From: Mesotaenium endlicherianum
Lineage: Eukaryota; Streptophyta; Zygnematophyceae; Zygnematales; Mesotaeniaceae
Direction: 5' to 3'
DNA length: 64,000 bases
NCBI GenBank assembly: GCA_009602735.1
Contig: WELA01012483.1
Location: forward strand, 454,760-518,759
A program made the translations under genes and the position numbers. Below, piece after piece: positions 19,962 through 28,647 of the stretch (positions are counted from its first letter, which is position 1; each line of letters starts with the position of its first letter). Under the pieces are notes generated by a model. That model worked only from the letters and a program-made list of their open reading frames with translations. It was not told where the DNA came from and searched no databases.

Positions 19962-22900
19962 CTAAGAGTCCATACTGTACTGAATGGCCACGCCGACAGG
20001 CACGTCGTGGCGAACTCGGACGTCGGTCCTCGCGGACGGTTTGCCTCGAGTGGCTGAGACCCCCCCCTGATGAGTCGTAGGCGCTGCGACTGCACCGCGG
20101 GCAAGGGCGGCGGCAGCGATGGCTGTGCTGGCCGTGGCGAGGGCCTCAGTGGCATCATTCGCCATCTGCCGCATCATCGCGCTGTGGGCAGTGCAGATGC
20201 GGATCTGCTCCCTGGCCTGGGCTGCCAGGACATCCGCCTGCTGCTGCGGCGTGAGATGGAGCTCGACACTAGGTAGGTCCGGCTCCTCGTCCTGTGACTC
20301 GAGCAGGTCCACCCCCACAAAGATCTCCTCGTCCACGGGGCCGTCCTTATCGGTCTTGACCACTGGCCGGCCATCGTCCAGCCCCATGAAGCCATAAAGA
20401 GCGGACACTGCTGGGCGGCGATCGACAATGTCAAGGGGCAAGGATGCGGTGCGCGTCCCCCCTGTCCTCCAATCGGGACGGTAGAAGACGCGCTCTGCCC
20501 AGTTGTCGACCGCGGCGCCTATGGGATAGAGCAAGTCCCGCCCTAGGAGCACATCGAAGGACTCGGAAGGAGTGACGAGTGCGTGCCGATGGATGGTCGT
20601 CTCGTCTGCCGTGCCTGGGCGCAGAGTGAACAGTAGCGCCAACCTCGTGCGGCCGGCGACGGTCTCGGACGTACCGGCGGCGGTGTTAATGCGCGTCGGA
20701 GAGTCCTCCAAGTCAGCAGAAGAGAGTCCTAGCTGACGGAAGTAGCGGAGGCTGATGAGAACCGGCTGCGCTCCTGTGTCGAACATGATGCGGTGCGGCG
20801 CCTGGGTGTTGACGAGCACGATCCCCTGCGAATTATCCAAAAACGCGGCGTTAGGAGTGCTGATCATCCTGCGCTCATGCGCAGGGCGCGCGGGCGTGGA
20901 TCGCACCGCGGTGGCGGCATCGGCCGTCGATCTCCTGGCGGCGGTGCGCAGCGTGGCTCTGCGTGACTGGAGCATCAGCTGAGCGGCCTGCCTCGTTGCC
21001 TCCATGGAGACGCCGAGCTCTGCGAAGGAGACCGCCGGCATGCGGTGCAGCGCCAGAGAGATGACCTCCGCGCTGAGCTGTACCGTCGTCATAGGTGAAG
21101 CGAGCGCATGAGGCGTCGGCTCAACTGAGGTCGTGGAGGGATCTAGGATGCGGAAGGAACAGGGCAGCCGCGGTGTCTCCTCCGTCCGGCGTCCTTGGTC
21201 TGGCCCGACGCGCTTCTGCGGAACAACGGGCCGATTGGCCGGTGCGGCGAGCGTGTGCTCGCGGCTCGCGCGCCCGACTGTGGAGCGGTTGCCGAGTGGC
21301 TGCGCGCGTGCGCAGCAGGCCAGAATGGCTGCTGCTGGCGCAGCCGGCAAACTTGCCGCGCATCCGGCCGCGGGGACTGTAACAGTGCCGTCTGCGAAGC
21401 CTGCCGCGAGGCCTGCCGCCGCGCCTGCCGCACAGCTCGCCGCAAGGTCTGCCGCAGCGACTGCTGCGAAGCTTGCCGCGAGGGCTGCCGCGGGACCCGT
21501 CGCAAGGTCTGACGCTGCGCCTGCCGCGCAGCTGGTGGCGGGAACTGCCGTCGCGCCTGCCACGCATTCTGCCGCGCAGACTGTCGTGCTGTCTGCCGTA
21601 GGACGCGTCGCAAGGCCTGCTGCGCAGCCTGCCGCGCAGACTGCCGTACTGTCGGTCGCAGGACCTGTTGCGCAGCCCGCTGCAAGTCCTGCCGCCCAGC
21701 CTGTCGCGAGGCCGGTTGCGCAGCCTGCCGCAGGTTCGGCCGCCAAAATGGCGAACCCCGGCGCGTGTGCGTTCGCGGCTGCAGCAGTAGCTGCATCTGC
21801 TGGCGCGGTCGAGGCTGCCAGGAGGCTGCCAGGTGGCGCCCCCTGGTGGCTGCTGGGGCCGAGGGGCAGGGTCACTGGGCCGGTGGCGCCGTCTATCTCG
21901 GCTGCCCCGGGCGAAGATCGCAGCGCCCTCCCCCCGATGCATGGGCTAACTGGCCCCCCGGCGGCTGGCGTTGGGTTGCTGCCGGGGTTTTGTGCGCAGC
22001 CAGGGTTTAGGCCCTGGCTGTGCGCAGCCGTGAGCGGACCGTCGGCACTGCGATCGGTCATCCGGCCGCGTGGCGCAGTCGGGACAGCCCCCCCCTGACT
22101 GAGGGTGGCTGGTCCGACTGCCAGGTCTGTGCTGGCCGGGCCGGGCCATGCGCGCGCGCCAAGTGGCGGCACGTGCGCGGCAAGGGCTGAGCCCTGGATG
22201 TGCGCAGCTGCGGGTGCGCTGTCGGCGCTTCTGCCGGCGATCCGGCCGCACAGCGCAGTCAGGACCCCCCCTTGCTGACCGAGGGTGGCGGCCGCTGCGG
22301 CCGTCGCTGCGCTGGCCGTGCAGACCTGCGCGCACGCGCCACTTGGCAGCGCGTGGGTGCAGCTGCTTTGCGCAGCTGCAGCTGCCGCTGTGACGACGGC
22401 GTGGCGTCGCCGGGTGTGCCGTGGACCTGGCAGCGCAGTGCGCTGGGCGCGCGTGTGAGCCAGCGTGCGTGCGTGCATGCTGCTGTCGGCAGAGGCGGCC
22501 TCGCCTGCCGTGCACGTGCCATGTGGCGGGTTCTGCTGGAGCCTGCTGTCTGCAGCAGCCAGCGGGGACCGGCTGTCCCTGCCTGTGCGCAGAGCTGCGC
22601 ACGGGAGTGCCGCACGAACGAAGAGGGAGGCTGCGGCCGGCCCAGTTGTAGCCGTGCACGCCGCCAGGTGCCCCCGTCCCTGCCTGCCAGCTGTCGCTAC
22701 GCGGGCCGACGGGAGGCCTGCTGGTGCCAGCAGGGAAGCGCAAGCCAGGGGCTCTGTCGGGGCCTTGGCTGGCGCGCGGGCTGGCCCGCGTGCGCGCGAG
22801 CTTGCGCCGGGAGATGGCGCAACCGCGCAGTCGTGCAGCCTTCCATCCGGCAGTCTGTCGGGACTCCGGCTGTCGCTGCTGACAGCTGTCAGAGCGGTGC

Positions 22901-23504
22901 GCACAAGGCTAGCAGAGCTGCCTGTGCGAGCGCCTGCAGCTCTGGCAGCGGGCGCTACGTCGTAACGCGGACGTGCGCGGGGCTGCGGCGCTGCCGCTGA
23001 GCCTGATGTGTACGCTGAAGCTGTGCGTGAGCCAGCTGTCAGTTCTGTGGCGTAGGACGGTGGAGCGAACGCGAGGAGTGCTCCGCACGCGTCATAGTCA
23101 TCGACGTCGACGAGGCCACGGAGTCTAGCGATCTCCGCGTTGGCCTCCACGAGGGCGTCGCTGACGTCGTCGAAGCTGCAGTAGTCGGCTCCAGGCATCA
23201 ATGCGGCGTCCGTCGTGGCCGTAGCTGCTGTCATCGCGGGGCGGCCACCCGTACGAGGGTTGCGTGCGCCTCGCTGTCCTGCTGAAGGCGTAGGGCCTTC
23301 GCGAGCGCGTCCGTTCTCGACGTCGCGCTTCTTCTGCAGACAGACGATCTGTAGGTGGCCGGCTTTGCCACAATAGGTGCAGTCGCCGGGGGATGCCATT
23401 TTGCGCGAGAGTGCAGTTCTGGCGTAAGTGGCCCATCTTACCGCAGGACCAGCAGGGATCGCTCGTGGTGGCAGCCATGGAAATGCGGCCACGCGTAGCT
23501 CCAC
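19962..23504 (-). CDS. Copy B: second zinc knuckle, Ala-rich linker and aspartic protease
   Basis: The frame holds a CCHC knuckle (CTYCGKAGHLQIVC), a long Ala/Gly/Pro-rich linker of about 700 residues, and a retropepsin-type protease (IMFDTGAQPVL catalytic DTGA; DVLLGRDLL). A first knuckle (CWSCGKMGHLRQNC, about 23445) lies just upstream in the gag frame. The two knuckles are one base out of phase near 23405, where CGCAAAATGG could also serve as a start context. Whether this is a programmed shift or damage cannot be told from one copy. The ORF ends at TAG 19962-19964, in frame with the methyltransferase ORF. The true translation start is uncertain; the first codons at 23504 are probably not used. 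Confidence 0.82.
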   Translation of the reverse strand: MELRVAAFPWLPPRAIPAGPAVRWATYARTALSRKMASPGDCTYCGKAGHLQIVCLQKKRDVENGRAREGPTPSAGQRGARNPRTGGRPAMTAATATTDAALMPGADYCSFDDVSDALVEANAEIARLRGLVDVDDYDACGALLAFAPPSYATELTAGSRTASAYTSGSAAAPQPRARPRYDVAPAARAAGARTGSSASLVRTALTAVSSDSRSPDRLPDGRLHDCAVAPSPGASSRARGPARAPAKAPTEPLACASLLAPAGLPSARVATAGRQGRGHLAACTATTGPAAASLFVRAALPCAALRTGRDSRSPLAAADSRLQQNPPHGTCTAGEAASADSSMHARTLAHTRAQRTALPGPRHTRRRHAVVTAAAAAAQSSCTHALPSGACAQVCTASAATAAAAATLGQQGGVLTALCGRIAGRSADSAPAAAHIQGSALAAHVPPLGARAWPGPASTDLAVGPATLSQGGAVPTAPRGRMTDRSADGPLTAAHSQGLNPGCAQNPGSNPTPAAGGPVSPCIGGRALRSSPGAAEIDGATGPVTLPLGPSSHQGAPPGSLLAASTAPADAATAAAANAHAPGFAILAAEPAAGCATGLATGWAAGLAAGCATGPATDSTAVCAAGCAAGLATRPTADSTTVCAAECVAGATAVPATSCAAGAASDLATGPAAALAASFAAVAAADLAASCAAGAAAGLAAGFADGTVTVPAAGCAASLPAAPAAAILACCARAQPLGNRSTVGRASREHTLAAPANRPVVPQKRVGPDQGRRTEETPRLPCSFRILDPSTTSVEPTPHALASPMTTVQLSAEVISLALHRMPAVSFAELGVSMEATRQAAQLMLQSRRATLRTAARRSTADAATAVRSTPARPAHERRMISTPNAAFLDNSQGIVLVNTQAPHRIMFDTGAQPVLISLRYFRQLGLSSADLEDSPTRINTAAGTSETVAGRTRLALLFTLRPGTADETTIHRHALVTPSESFDVLLGRDLLYPIGAAVDNWAERVFYRPDWRTGGTRTASLPLDIVDRRPAVSALYGFMGLDDGRPVVKTDKDGPVDEEIFVGVDLLESQDEEPDLPSVELHLTPQQQADVLAAQAREQIRICTAHSAMMRQMANDATEALATASTAIAAAALARGAVAAPTTHQGGVSATRGKPSARTDVRVRHDVPVGVAIQYSMDS
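21120..22100 (-). repeat. Imperfect short-period minisatellite encoding the Ala-rich linker
   Basis: Variants of CTGCCGCGN and CTGCTGCG recur on the plus strand, densest from 21340 to 21760. The coding frame gives Ala/Gly/Cys/Thr-rich repeats such as AAGCATGLATG. Several other frames on both strands are also open here, including one of 321 codons on the plus strand, because the period is a multiple of three and stop triplets are rare in the repeat. Copy C has a different short repeat at the same place (30610-30800), so the linker diverges quickly in sequence but keeps its composition. Confidence 0.75.
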
Positions 23505-23526
23505 GCTGCTGCGTCTGCTAGGGCAG

Positions 23527-24426
23527 CTAAGGGCGCTGAGGCTGCTGCTGCTGCGACGGGGGCTGGCGGGCCGGCGTCGTGCGCGTCGTAGAAGACGGCA
23601 ACACTGAGGCCTCCTGGCGCACGCCCGTGGATGCTAAGCCCACACGATCGCTAATGTTGCTTCGTGCGGCGGCCAAGCTCTGCTTCTCAACGGAGAGGTA
23701 GGCCTGCTCCAGAGAATACTCTGAACCGTGGCGGTCGATGAGGGGGACTACGAACCTCTCCCTCAGACGCGATTCGACGGCACGCAAGAAGATCTCCGCG
23801 GCCTCCCGGTCAGTGACGGTGCCGACAACGCGGCGGAGGTGCACCAAGCGGCGGTACATCATGCGGATAGTCTCGTTCTTGCGTCGGAAGAAGTGGTGCA
23901 GCTCGTACACCTTCTCTTCAGTTGCAGCCTGGAACTCTGTCTTCAGGATGTTCCAGAAGGCTTGCACTGGATCAGCTAGCAAGGTCGCCACTGGTGGGTC
24001 ACCCACAAGCTCAGTGCGGGTCCGGAGCTCGGCCTCCTTCTCACGAAAGGTGTCGCGGGCCTCGTGCGAGAGGTAGCGCTTAAGCGTGTCGAAGACGTCG
24101 CGCTTAGTCAGCGTGGGTGTCTTGAGCTTTGCAGCCGCGAAGTCAGCCTGAAACTCCGAGATAGTATCTTCCAGATCACAGGTGCCTGGCCTACCGCTGA
24201 AGCGGTAGACAGACCTGTCAGTCCTGACCTCTTGGTCACCTGCCATGGGATACCAGAAATCGTAGTGAGCCCACTGGGGAGATGGCTCAGAAACAACTGC
24301 CGGGTGCTGGAGAGCAGGTTTTTCTTCTTCGGCGGGTTCAGTGACAGTGCTGAGATCTGAGCCTGAGTCCTCTCCACTAACCCCTTCGTAGTATGGCTGA
24401 TAAGAAAGCCCACTACGGGTAGGCAT
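23527..24426 (-). CDS. Copy B gag (capsid)
   Basis: This 299-residue frame starts at the first ATG after A1, 48 nt from the repeat. Residues of about 70-240 form a Ty3/gypsy-type capsid domain (FSGRPGT, AFWNILKTEF, RRLVHLRRVVG, AYLSVEKQ). The end is TAG (23527-23529), then a second TAG two codons later; the same frame then continues through MAATTSDP into the first zinc knuckle (23478 onward). Gag and nucleocapsid were thus once continuous, or are joined by readthrough. Capsid proteins would assemble the particle in which reverse transcription takes place. Confidence 0.85.
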   Translation of the reverse strand: MPTRSGLSYQPYYEGVSGEDSGSDLSTVTEPAEEEKPALQHPAVVSEPSPQWAHYDFWYPMAGDQEVRTDRSVYRFSGRPGTCDLEDTISEFQADFAAAKLKTPTLTKRDVFDTLKRYLSHEARDTFREKEAELRTRTELVGDPPVATLLADPVQAFWNILKTEFQAATEEKVYELHHFFRRKNETIRMMYRRLVHLRRVVGTVTDREAAEIFLRAVESRLRERFVVPLIDRHGSEYSLEQAYLSVEKQSLAAARSNISDRVGLASTGVRQEASVLPSSTTRTTPARQPPSQQQQPQRP

Positions 24427-24474
24427 ACGCTGAAGGTTCTAATTGCTTGCACGCAAAGAGAGATCTTTTAGAAG
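24427..24474 (-). other. Leader between A1 and gag; no recognisable primer-binding site
   Basis: The leader is only 48 nt (element orientation begins CTTCTAAAAGATC). No TGG-starting tRNA 3'-end complement is seen at the A1 boundary, unlike the chromoviruses in this window, which all have a tRNA-iMet site. Priming may use an internal tRNA segment or another mechanism. Confidence 0.6.
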
Positions 24475-25474
24475 TAAGGGAAGTGTACTCTCCAGAGTGA
24501 GCACCTCAAGACTGTAATCTGGTAGGAAAACAACTAATGAAGTATGGCTCAAAAGATCACTGGAAGCACATCATGATCTTCAGAGTAGTCCTATGGCAAG
24601 GGCTTAAGCTGTGACTTTGCTCACCACTTGTGAGGTTCTTCAAGTGACTGGAAGCCTGGAGGGCTTGCTCTTCACAAGAGAGTAGCTAAGTGGTCCTGAA
24701 AACACAAGAGATAAAAGTGTAAGCTTTACTGATAATCTCTGTTACTTACACCTGGCATAATGGACTTCTAAAAGATGTCTCTTCTAGGGACATCTCTAGT
24801 ATTTATACTCCTGGAAATCCGGCGGGGTACACGGCAGATCCAATGCATGTAGTCACTCTAGGAGGCTCTCCTATGTCCACTAATGTGTACAAGGCATGTA
24901 CTAGCACTCCTATAGGCTAAGCATAACTCAAACCAATCAAAGCAAGGTGCGTAGGATATGCTACGTGTCCCTCATTGGCCGAGCTTACCTTGGGTGATTC
25001 TACCTAGATAGCGCCTCAAAAGTGGATCTGGAAATTGAGGAAGCTTCCTCTAGGAGTAGGTGATGCAGTCACCAAGTTATAGCCTCAATGATGCACATAT
25101 ACTATGGAAATGCAAAGCTGATGTAGGCTAAGGGGCTCGCGGATTTGTGCGCACAAGCTAGGGGTTTTAGGGGGTCACGAATAGGCAAGAATGTGCACAT
25201 TGAAACACACATTGCCCTTTGGTGAGGATCCGCTAGGGGCCGGTAGGTGACGCGGGCTAGATCGCTCATATCTCGCGCGATACATGACCAAATGATGCGA
25301 ACCCGGTGCCATTCGGAAGGTGACTCGACGCGCTACATTTTGGTGACTTGGAAATTGAGAAAAGGTCAACATATGGATGCGTAAAGTCTATGCAAAGTCG
25401 GCCTTCCTAGGTTCATGGTTCACACATGTGGAGCTCGGTTTCGTGCGGCAACCTCGACTCAATAAATCATGACA
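24475..25474 (-). repeat. A1, 1000-bp repeat of copy B (5' side)
   Basis: It begins TGTCATGATT (element orientation, at 25474) and ends CTTCCCTTA at 24475, without an adjoining B segment. The TATA box (minus strand TATAAATA, 24800-24807) puts a plausible transcription start about 300 bases before the end of A1. The right flank TTGCCAAC is the rest of copy A's reverse transcriptase. Confidence 0.92.
24800..24807 (-). promoter_or_regulatory. TATA box in A1
   Basis: Minus-strand TATAAATA in the context CAGGAGTATAAATACTAG. The same box occurs in A2 at 13079-13086. No experimental start site is known. Confidence 0.6.
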
Positions 25475-26358
25475 TTGCCAACTACTATCGCCAGCCTCCT
25501 CCTTGACAACTGCTGCCAACTGCCCTGCACCACCTGTTGGCGACTGAGAGCATGGAAAATGAAATGGGGAGCAAAACTCCTTGAGTTGCTGCGAGGACTC
25601 CTGTCTCCGCCTTCCCCCCCCAAGCAATCCAGAACCAAGACCAGGCCGCGGCGCAGGCGGCCGCTGGGAAGCAGGCCCCTCTCGCTGGGAACGCCAGGTT
25701 GTACCAGGCGGGGCGCGGCCGTCGCCGTCTGAATCACGATCCATGGCGTCGTAGGACTGGTCCATCTCAGGTTGACGAGCCCGGGCGTAGAGGGGAGTCA
25801 GGGCCTGCGTTTGCAAGAGGTTCCACGTCAAGACGTTGGCATCGATAGCCTGGCCAAGGAGACGTACGCGGTTGACCTCGGTGATGCCGTCCACCTGTGT
25901 GAGGTGCGTGGGAAGCCCATCGCACGGTCCATCTCCACGGCACGAGGCCGCTAGAACATGCCGGTCTCGAGGTCAATGATCATGCCGCGCTGGTCCCCTA
26001 CGTAGGCCGCGCTATCGTAGCGACTCACAAATGTTGGAAGTGCCCTCATGACGTCGTGGAGGACCTCACACTGGGCCTGAGAAGGATGCAAAAGGGCGAC
26101 CACTTGCTAGGCCAGGCACGCCATGTCGAGGATGGAGTCAACGTTGCGCGTGTGGCGTGGATGTGCGGCCGCCAATGCCTCGAGCGTGCCTGGCATGACC
26201 GGGTTGGAGAAGTAGGCACGCACGAGGTGCGCGAAGGAGCCAATATGAGCAGCGTCAATGACGGCCTCACGGCTGATGTAGCTGCTGCAGAGGGCAAAGT
26301 CGGCGCTAACGTGGGGCCGAGAATCGTGGCGGACAGCCACGTTCTCTAACACCCAGGC
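25475..26358 (-). pseudogene. Copy A tail (18 bp), then copy C: linker and C-terminal methyltransferase
   Basis: Bases 25475-25492 are plus-strand RT of copy A (codons for ANYYR). At about 25493 the sequence switches to a minus-strand copy of the methyltransferase family (copy C), reading from the linker back through motif X (RLLGQAI), motif IX (with a frameshift and the TAG shared with copy A), motif VIII and motif VI (LENVAVRHD near 26340). The open pieces are 25388-25894 and 26107-26352; the first runs past the junction into A1. A family E solo LTR interrupts copy C at 26359. Confidence 0.82.
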
Positions 26359-27277
26359 TGTAACGATCCGAGCTATTTTAGGCGTAATTGGGACGTTTTC
26401 CCAATTACCTATAGTACGTTATGCTATTTATCATATTATTTGATAAATGATTGCATCTGCATCAATTATTTACCACACGAGTGTGCCGATTAATTCCTGG
26501 TCGATTGGCGAAACGACCGAAATACTATTGCAGAAAGCGTCGTAACGTAACTCGACTACTTTGCAAAAGTACGACATAATTATTCATAAAGTTACTTTGA
26601 TTAATTATGAGATGATGACTTAATAAATCTTGGATTGATTAAGTTGATATGATTGTCATTATTTCGGATAATGCACAATCATAGATTTCGCATTTACGAC
26701 CAGTCATTAATACGAAGAAACAGTCGTAAAAGTCAAACGACACATAACATGCAAAGCGACTGTGCATCCGAGCGGCTTCGAACCCGCGACCTGTCGTTTG
26801 AAACGTTCACACCTAACCAATTGGCAAAGTAGTTTTTATAGCTTCCGGTTCAAGAATAAGCATGTGTACGCAACTCCGCAAACAGTCGCAACTTTTCGGA
26901 AAGTCGCGAGAACGCGTATACGCCCGTTTGGCGCGAAACGGTTTTTTGAAAACCGTCGAAAAGTCTCCAAACCGCCAAACGGTGCGTTTTGAGCATTCGG
27001 CCGAATAGGTCGTACCCCTTGGACCGTTTTCGTTGAACATAAACCAGTGCCCTAAGTGGTGACTTGAAGCACTCCAGTGCCTCACGATTTGCAAGTATAA
27101 ATACTCGCAAGAGTCATTGTGAGTGCAACTCTCACAAGCACACATTCTACGTTAGATTTCATTTTTGCTATTTCAAGTATTTGTCCATTCGCTCAAGTAT
27201 ACAGATTTTCTTTCCAGTTCAATTAAATATTCCTTGAATACCAAGGAAACATCCTCTTGAAAACCAAAAACGTTACA
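26359..27277 (+). mobile_element. Solo LTR of gypsy family E
   Basis: This 919-bp insertion begins TGTAACGATCC and ends AAAACGTTACA, so it has 7-bp inverted termini TGTAACG/CGTTACA. It splits copy C between motif IV and motif VI. The flanks CAGGC and CGGGC are a 5-bp target duplication with one mismatch. A TATA box lies at 27096-27103. It matches the LTR at 33525-34471 in reverse orientation (TGTAATGATCTGAGC against TGTAACGATCCGAGC at the start). No internal region is present, so it is the product of LTR-LTR recombination. Confidence 0.88.
26766..26830 (-). other. tRNA-like sequence inside the family E LTR (antisense to the LTR)
   Basis: The minus strand reads TTGCCAATTGGTTAGG (D-arm, A-box-like; 26812-26827) and, about 30 bases on, GGTTCGAAGCC (T-arm, B box; 26774-26784). 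An anticodon-arm-like segment lies between them. The acceptor ends do not pair, so it is not a functional tRNA. It could be a tRNA-derived fossil or a Pol III promoter. Confidence 0.6.
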
Positions 27278-28647
27278 CGGGCGAGCGTGTGAGGCGGCTG
27301 GCGGTTCTCAACCATGTTGAGGACGCGGAGCAGATGCCAGAGCAAGGCCGTGCGTGGGTCACCGAGCGCGCCTCCTCGTCCGGCGATGAAGAAGCCCTGG
27401 CACTCCCAGCCAGCAATGATGAGGTCGATGGGCCCCAAGCGTGTGATGTGCTTGACGGTGATGTCGCGGATTTCCATGGGCCAACCGGTCTGGGCACGTA
27501 AGAATGCGTGCTCACGAAAGAGGTCATGGAAACGCTCGTGGCACAAGGCCATCTGCCTGCGGGCCACCTGCTCCACCTTGGCATCAGCGTCGACGTAGAA
27601 GTACCGCCGTACGGGGATGCCGACCTGCAGGGTGGCCAGCAGCCCTGTCGCAATGCCGGCGAAGAGCTCAACAAGGACAATGTCGCCGAGACGCTCGTCG
27701 AGCTGGGCGGTGTAGGTAGGCGTAGGAAGGGGACGACAACCCATGGCGGGATTGCATGACTGCGTTGGTGGAGGGTAGGAGCGTAGGATACTGTGCTAAC
27801 AGGGCGCTATGCGGAGGGCTGCCACCGCGCGCTTGGCGTAGTCACGGGTAAGCGTGGGGATGCGCTGTAGCAGCGGCTGAGGGCGAGCCGTGCGCGCATG
27901 CGCCTGATAAGTGCGCCAGCGAGCACGCGCGTCCTGCAACACCTCCTCTGGAACTGGGCGAGCCATAGTCTGCGCATCGCGGACGCGCATTGCAGCTGCC
28001 ATCTGTCTCTCGCCCTGTGATCGGCATGGTGTGAAGCGGCGTGGGCCACCTGCTCCATGGCTGTGCCCTGGGGCAGATGGGGACGCGGGTCAAAGTACGC
28101 GTGCTTGCGCTCACAAAGATCCGCCTGTAGGGGAACGGTGCAACCAGAGCACTCGTCCCAGTTTGCCACCTGCCGAGGACGGACGAGCTGACGTGGAGCC
28201 AGCTGGACTCGAGGGCGTAGCGGAGGGAGCGATACGAGCCAAACGCGCTCCTGCTGACGACGCTGCATGATCTCTGCGCGTATGGCGGTAGTATAAGGAT
28301 GACGATCGCGGGGCCAAACAGCGGTGCGGGCCACCTTATGAGGAGGTGACCCAGACGGCCCGTCGTCGGCTATGTGGCTGTGCGGGGCAGCGGCAGGCCA
28401 GCCGGGCGGCGTCTGGCACATCGCGTGGGCTGCATGGTGGAGGAAGACTATGCGTCATCTTTGCCGGTGCGGAGGTCGCGTGGGTCGCCGTAGGGCGGTG
28501 TGACTCAGCGAGGGCGCGTCTCGCGCAAAGGAGTGATCTCCCTATTGTCACGAAGAGGAGTAACCTCTTGTGCGCTCCTGGATGTATCGCGCAGGGGCGT
28601 AACCTCGCGAGCATCCCTGGCCTGCTCGCGGAGGGGAGTGACCTCAT
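27278..28647 (-). pseudogene. Copy C continued: N-terminal methyltransferase and upstream linker
   Basis: After the solo LTR the minus-strand copy continues with motif IV (GWECQGFF, catalytic Cys codon near 27400), motif I (VELFAGIATGLL, near 27655) and, with frameshifts, the conserved block upstream of the methyltransferase (27796-28421). The motif I to IV stretch is open from 27744 to 27278. Together with 25493-26358 this is almost a whole methyltransferase, disabled by frameshifts, a TAG and the solo LTR. Confidence 0.85.

Larger units (their letters stand above)
12619..25474 (-). mobile_element. Methyltransferase/PHD retroelement copy B, complete, with split direct repeats
   Basis: This is a 12,856-bp element. 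In its own orientation the order is A1 (25474-24475), a 48-nt leader, gag, zinc knuckles, protease, DNMT3-like methyltransferase, RT, RNase H, integrase, PHD finger, polypurine tract, B1, A2, B2 (ending 12619). The termini are TGTC and GACA. The boundaries are fixed by the host frame: copy A reads GGCATCGC up to 12618 and TTGCCAACTAC from 25475, which rejoin as ATC GCC AAC TAC with a 4-bp duplication TCGC/TTGC (one CpG-to-TpG change). A1 and A2 are each exactly 1000 bp and differ at roughly 20 sites by eye; B1 and B2 are 135 bp and differ at two. Three TAG codons and two frameshifts now interrupt the polyprotein, so the copy is probably inactive. Confidence 0.88.

Noticed and set aside
21133-22098. 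321-codon plus-strand frame rich in Ala
   Set aside because: It is the antisense reading of the linker minisatellite; the repeat keeps several frames open.
19962-24426. Reassignment of UAG to glutamine in this organism
   Set aside because: TAG replaces CAG/CAA several times, but the same copies also carry frameshifts, TGA stops and catalytic mutations, and the intact copy 2 pol ends at a TAG. Ordinary decay explains it.
12619-25474. Classification of copy B as a DIRS/PAT element
   Set aside because: No tyrosine recombinase motifs; a clear DDE integrase, retropepsin and gypsy RT signature are present instead.
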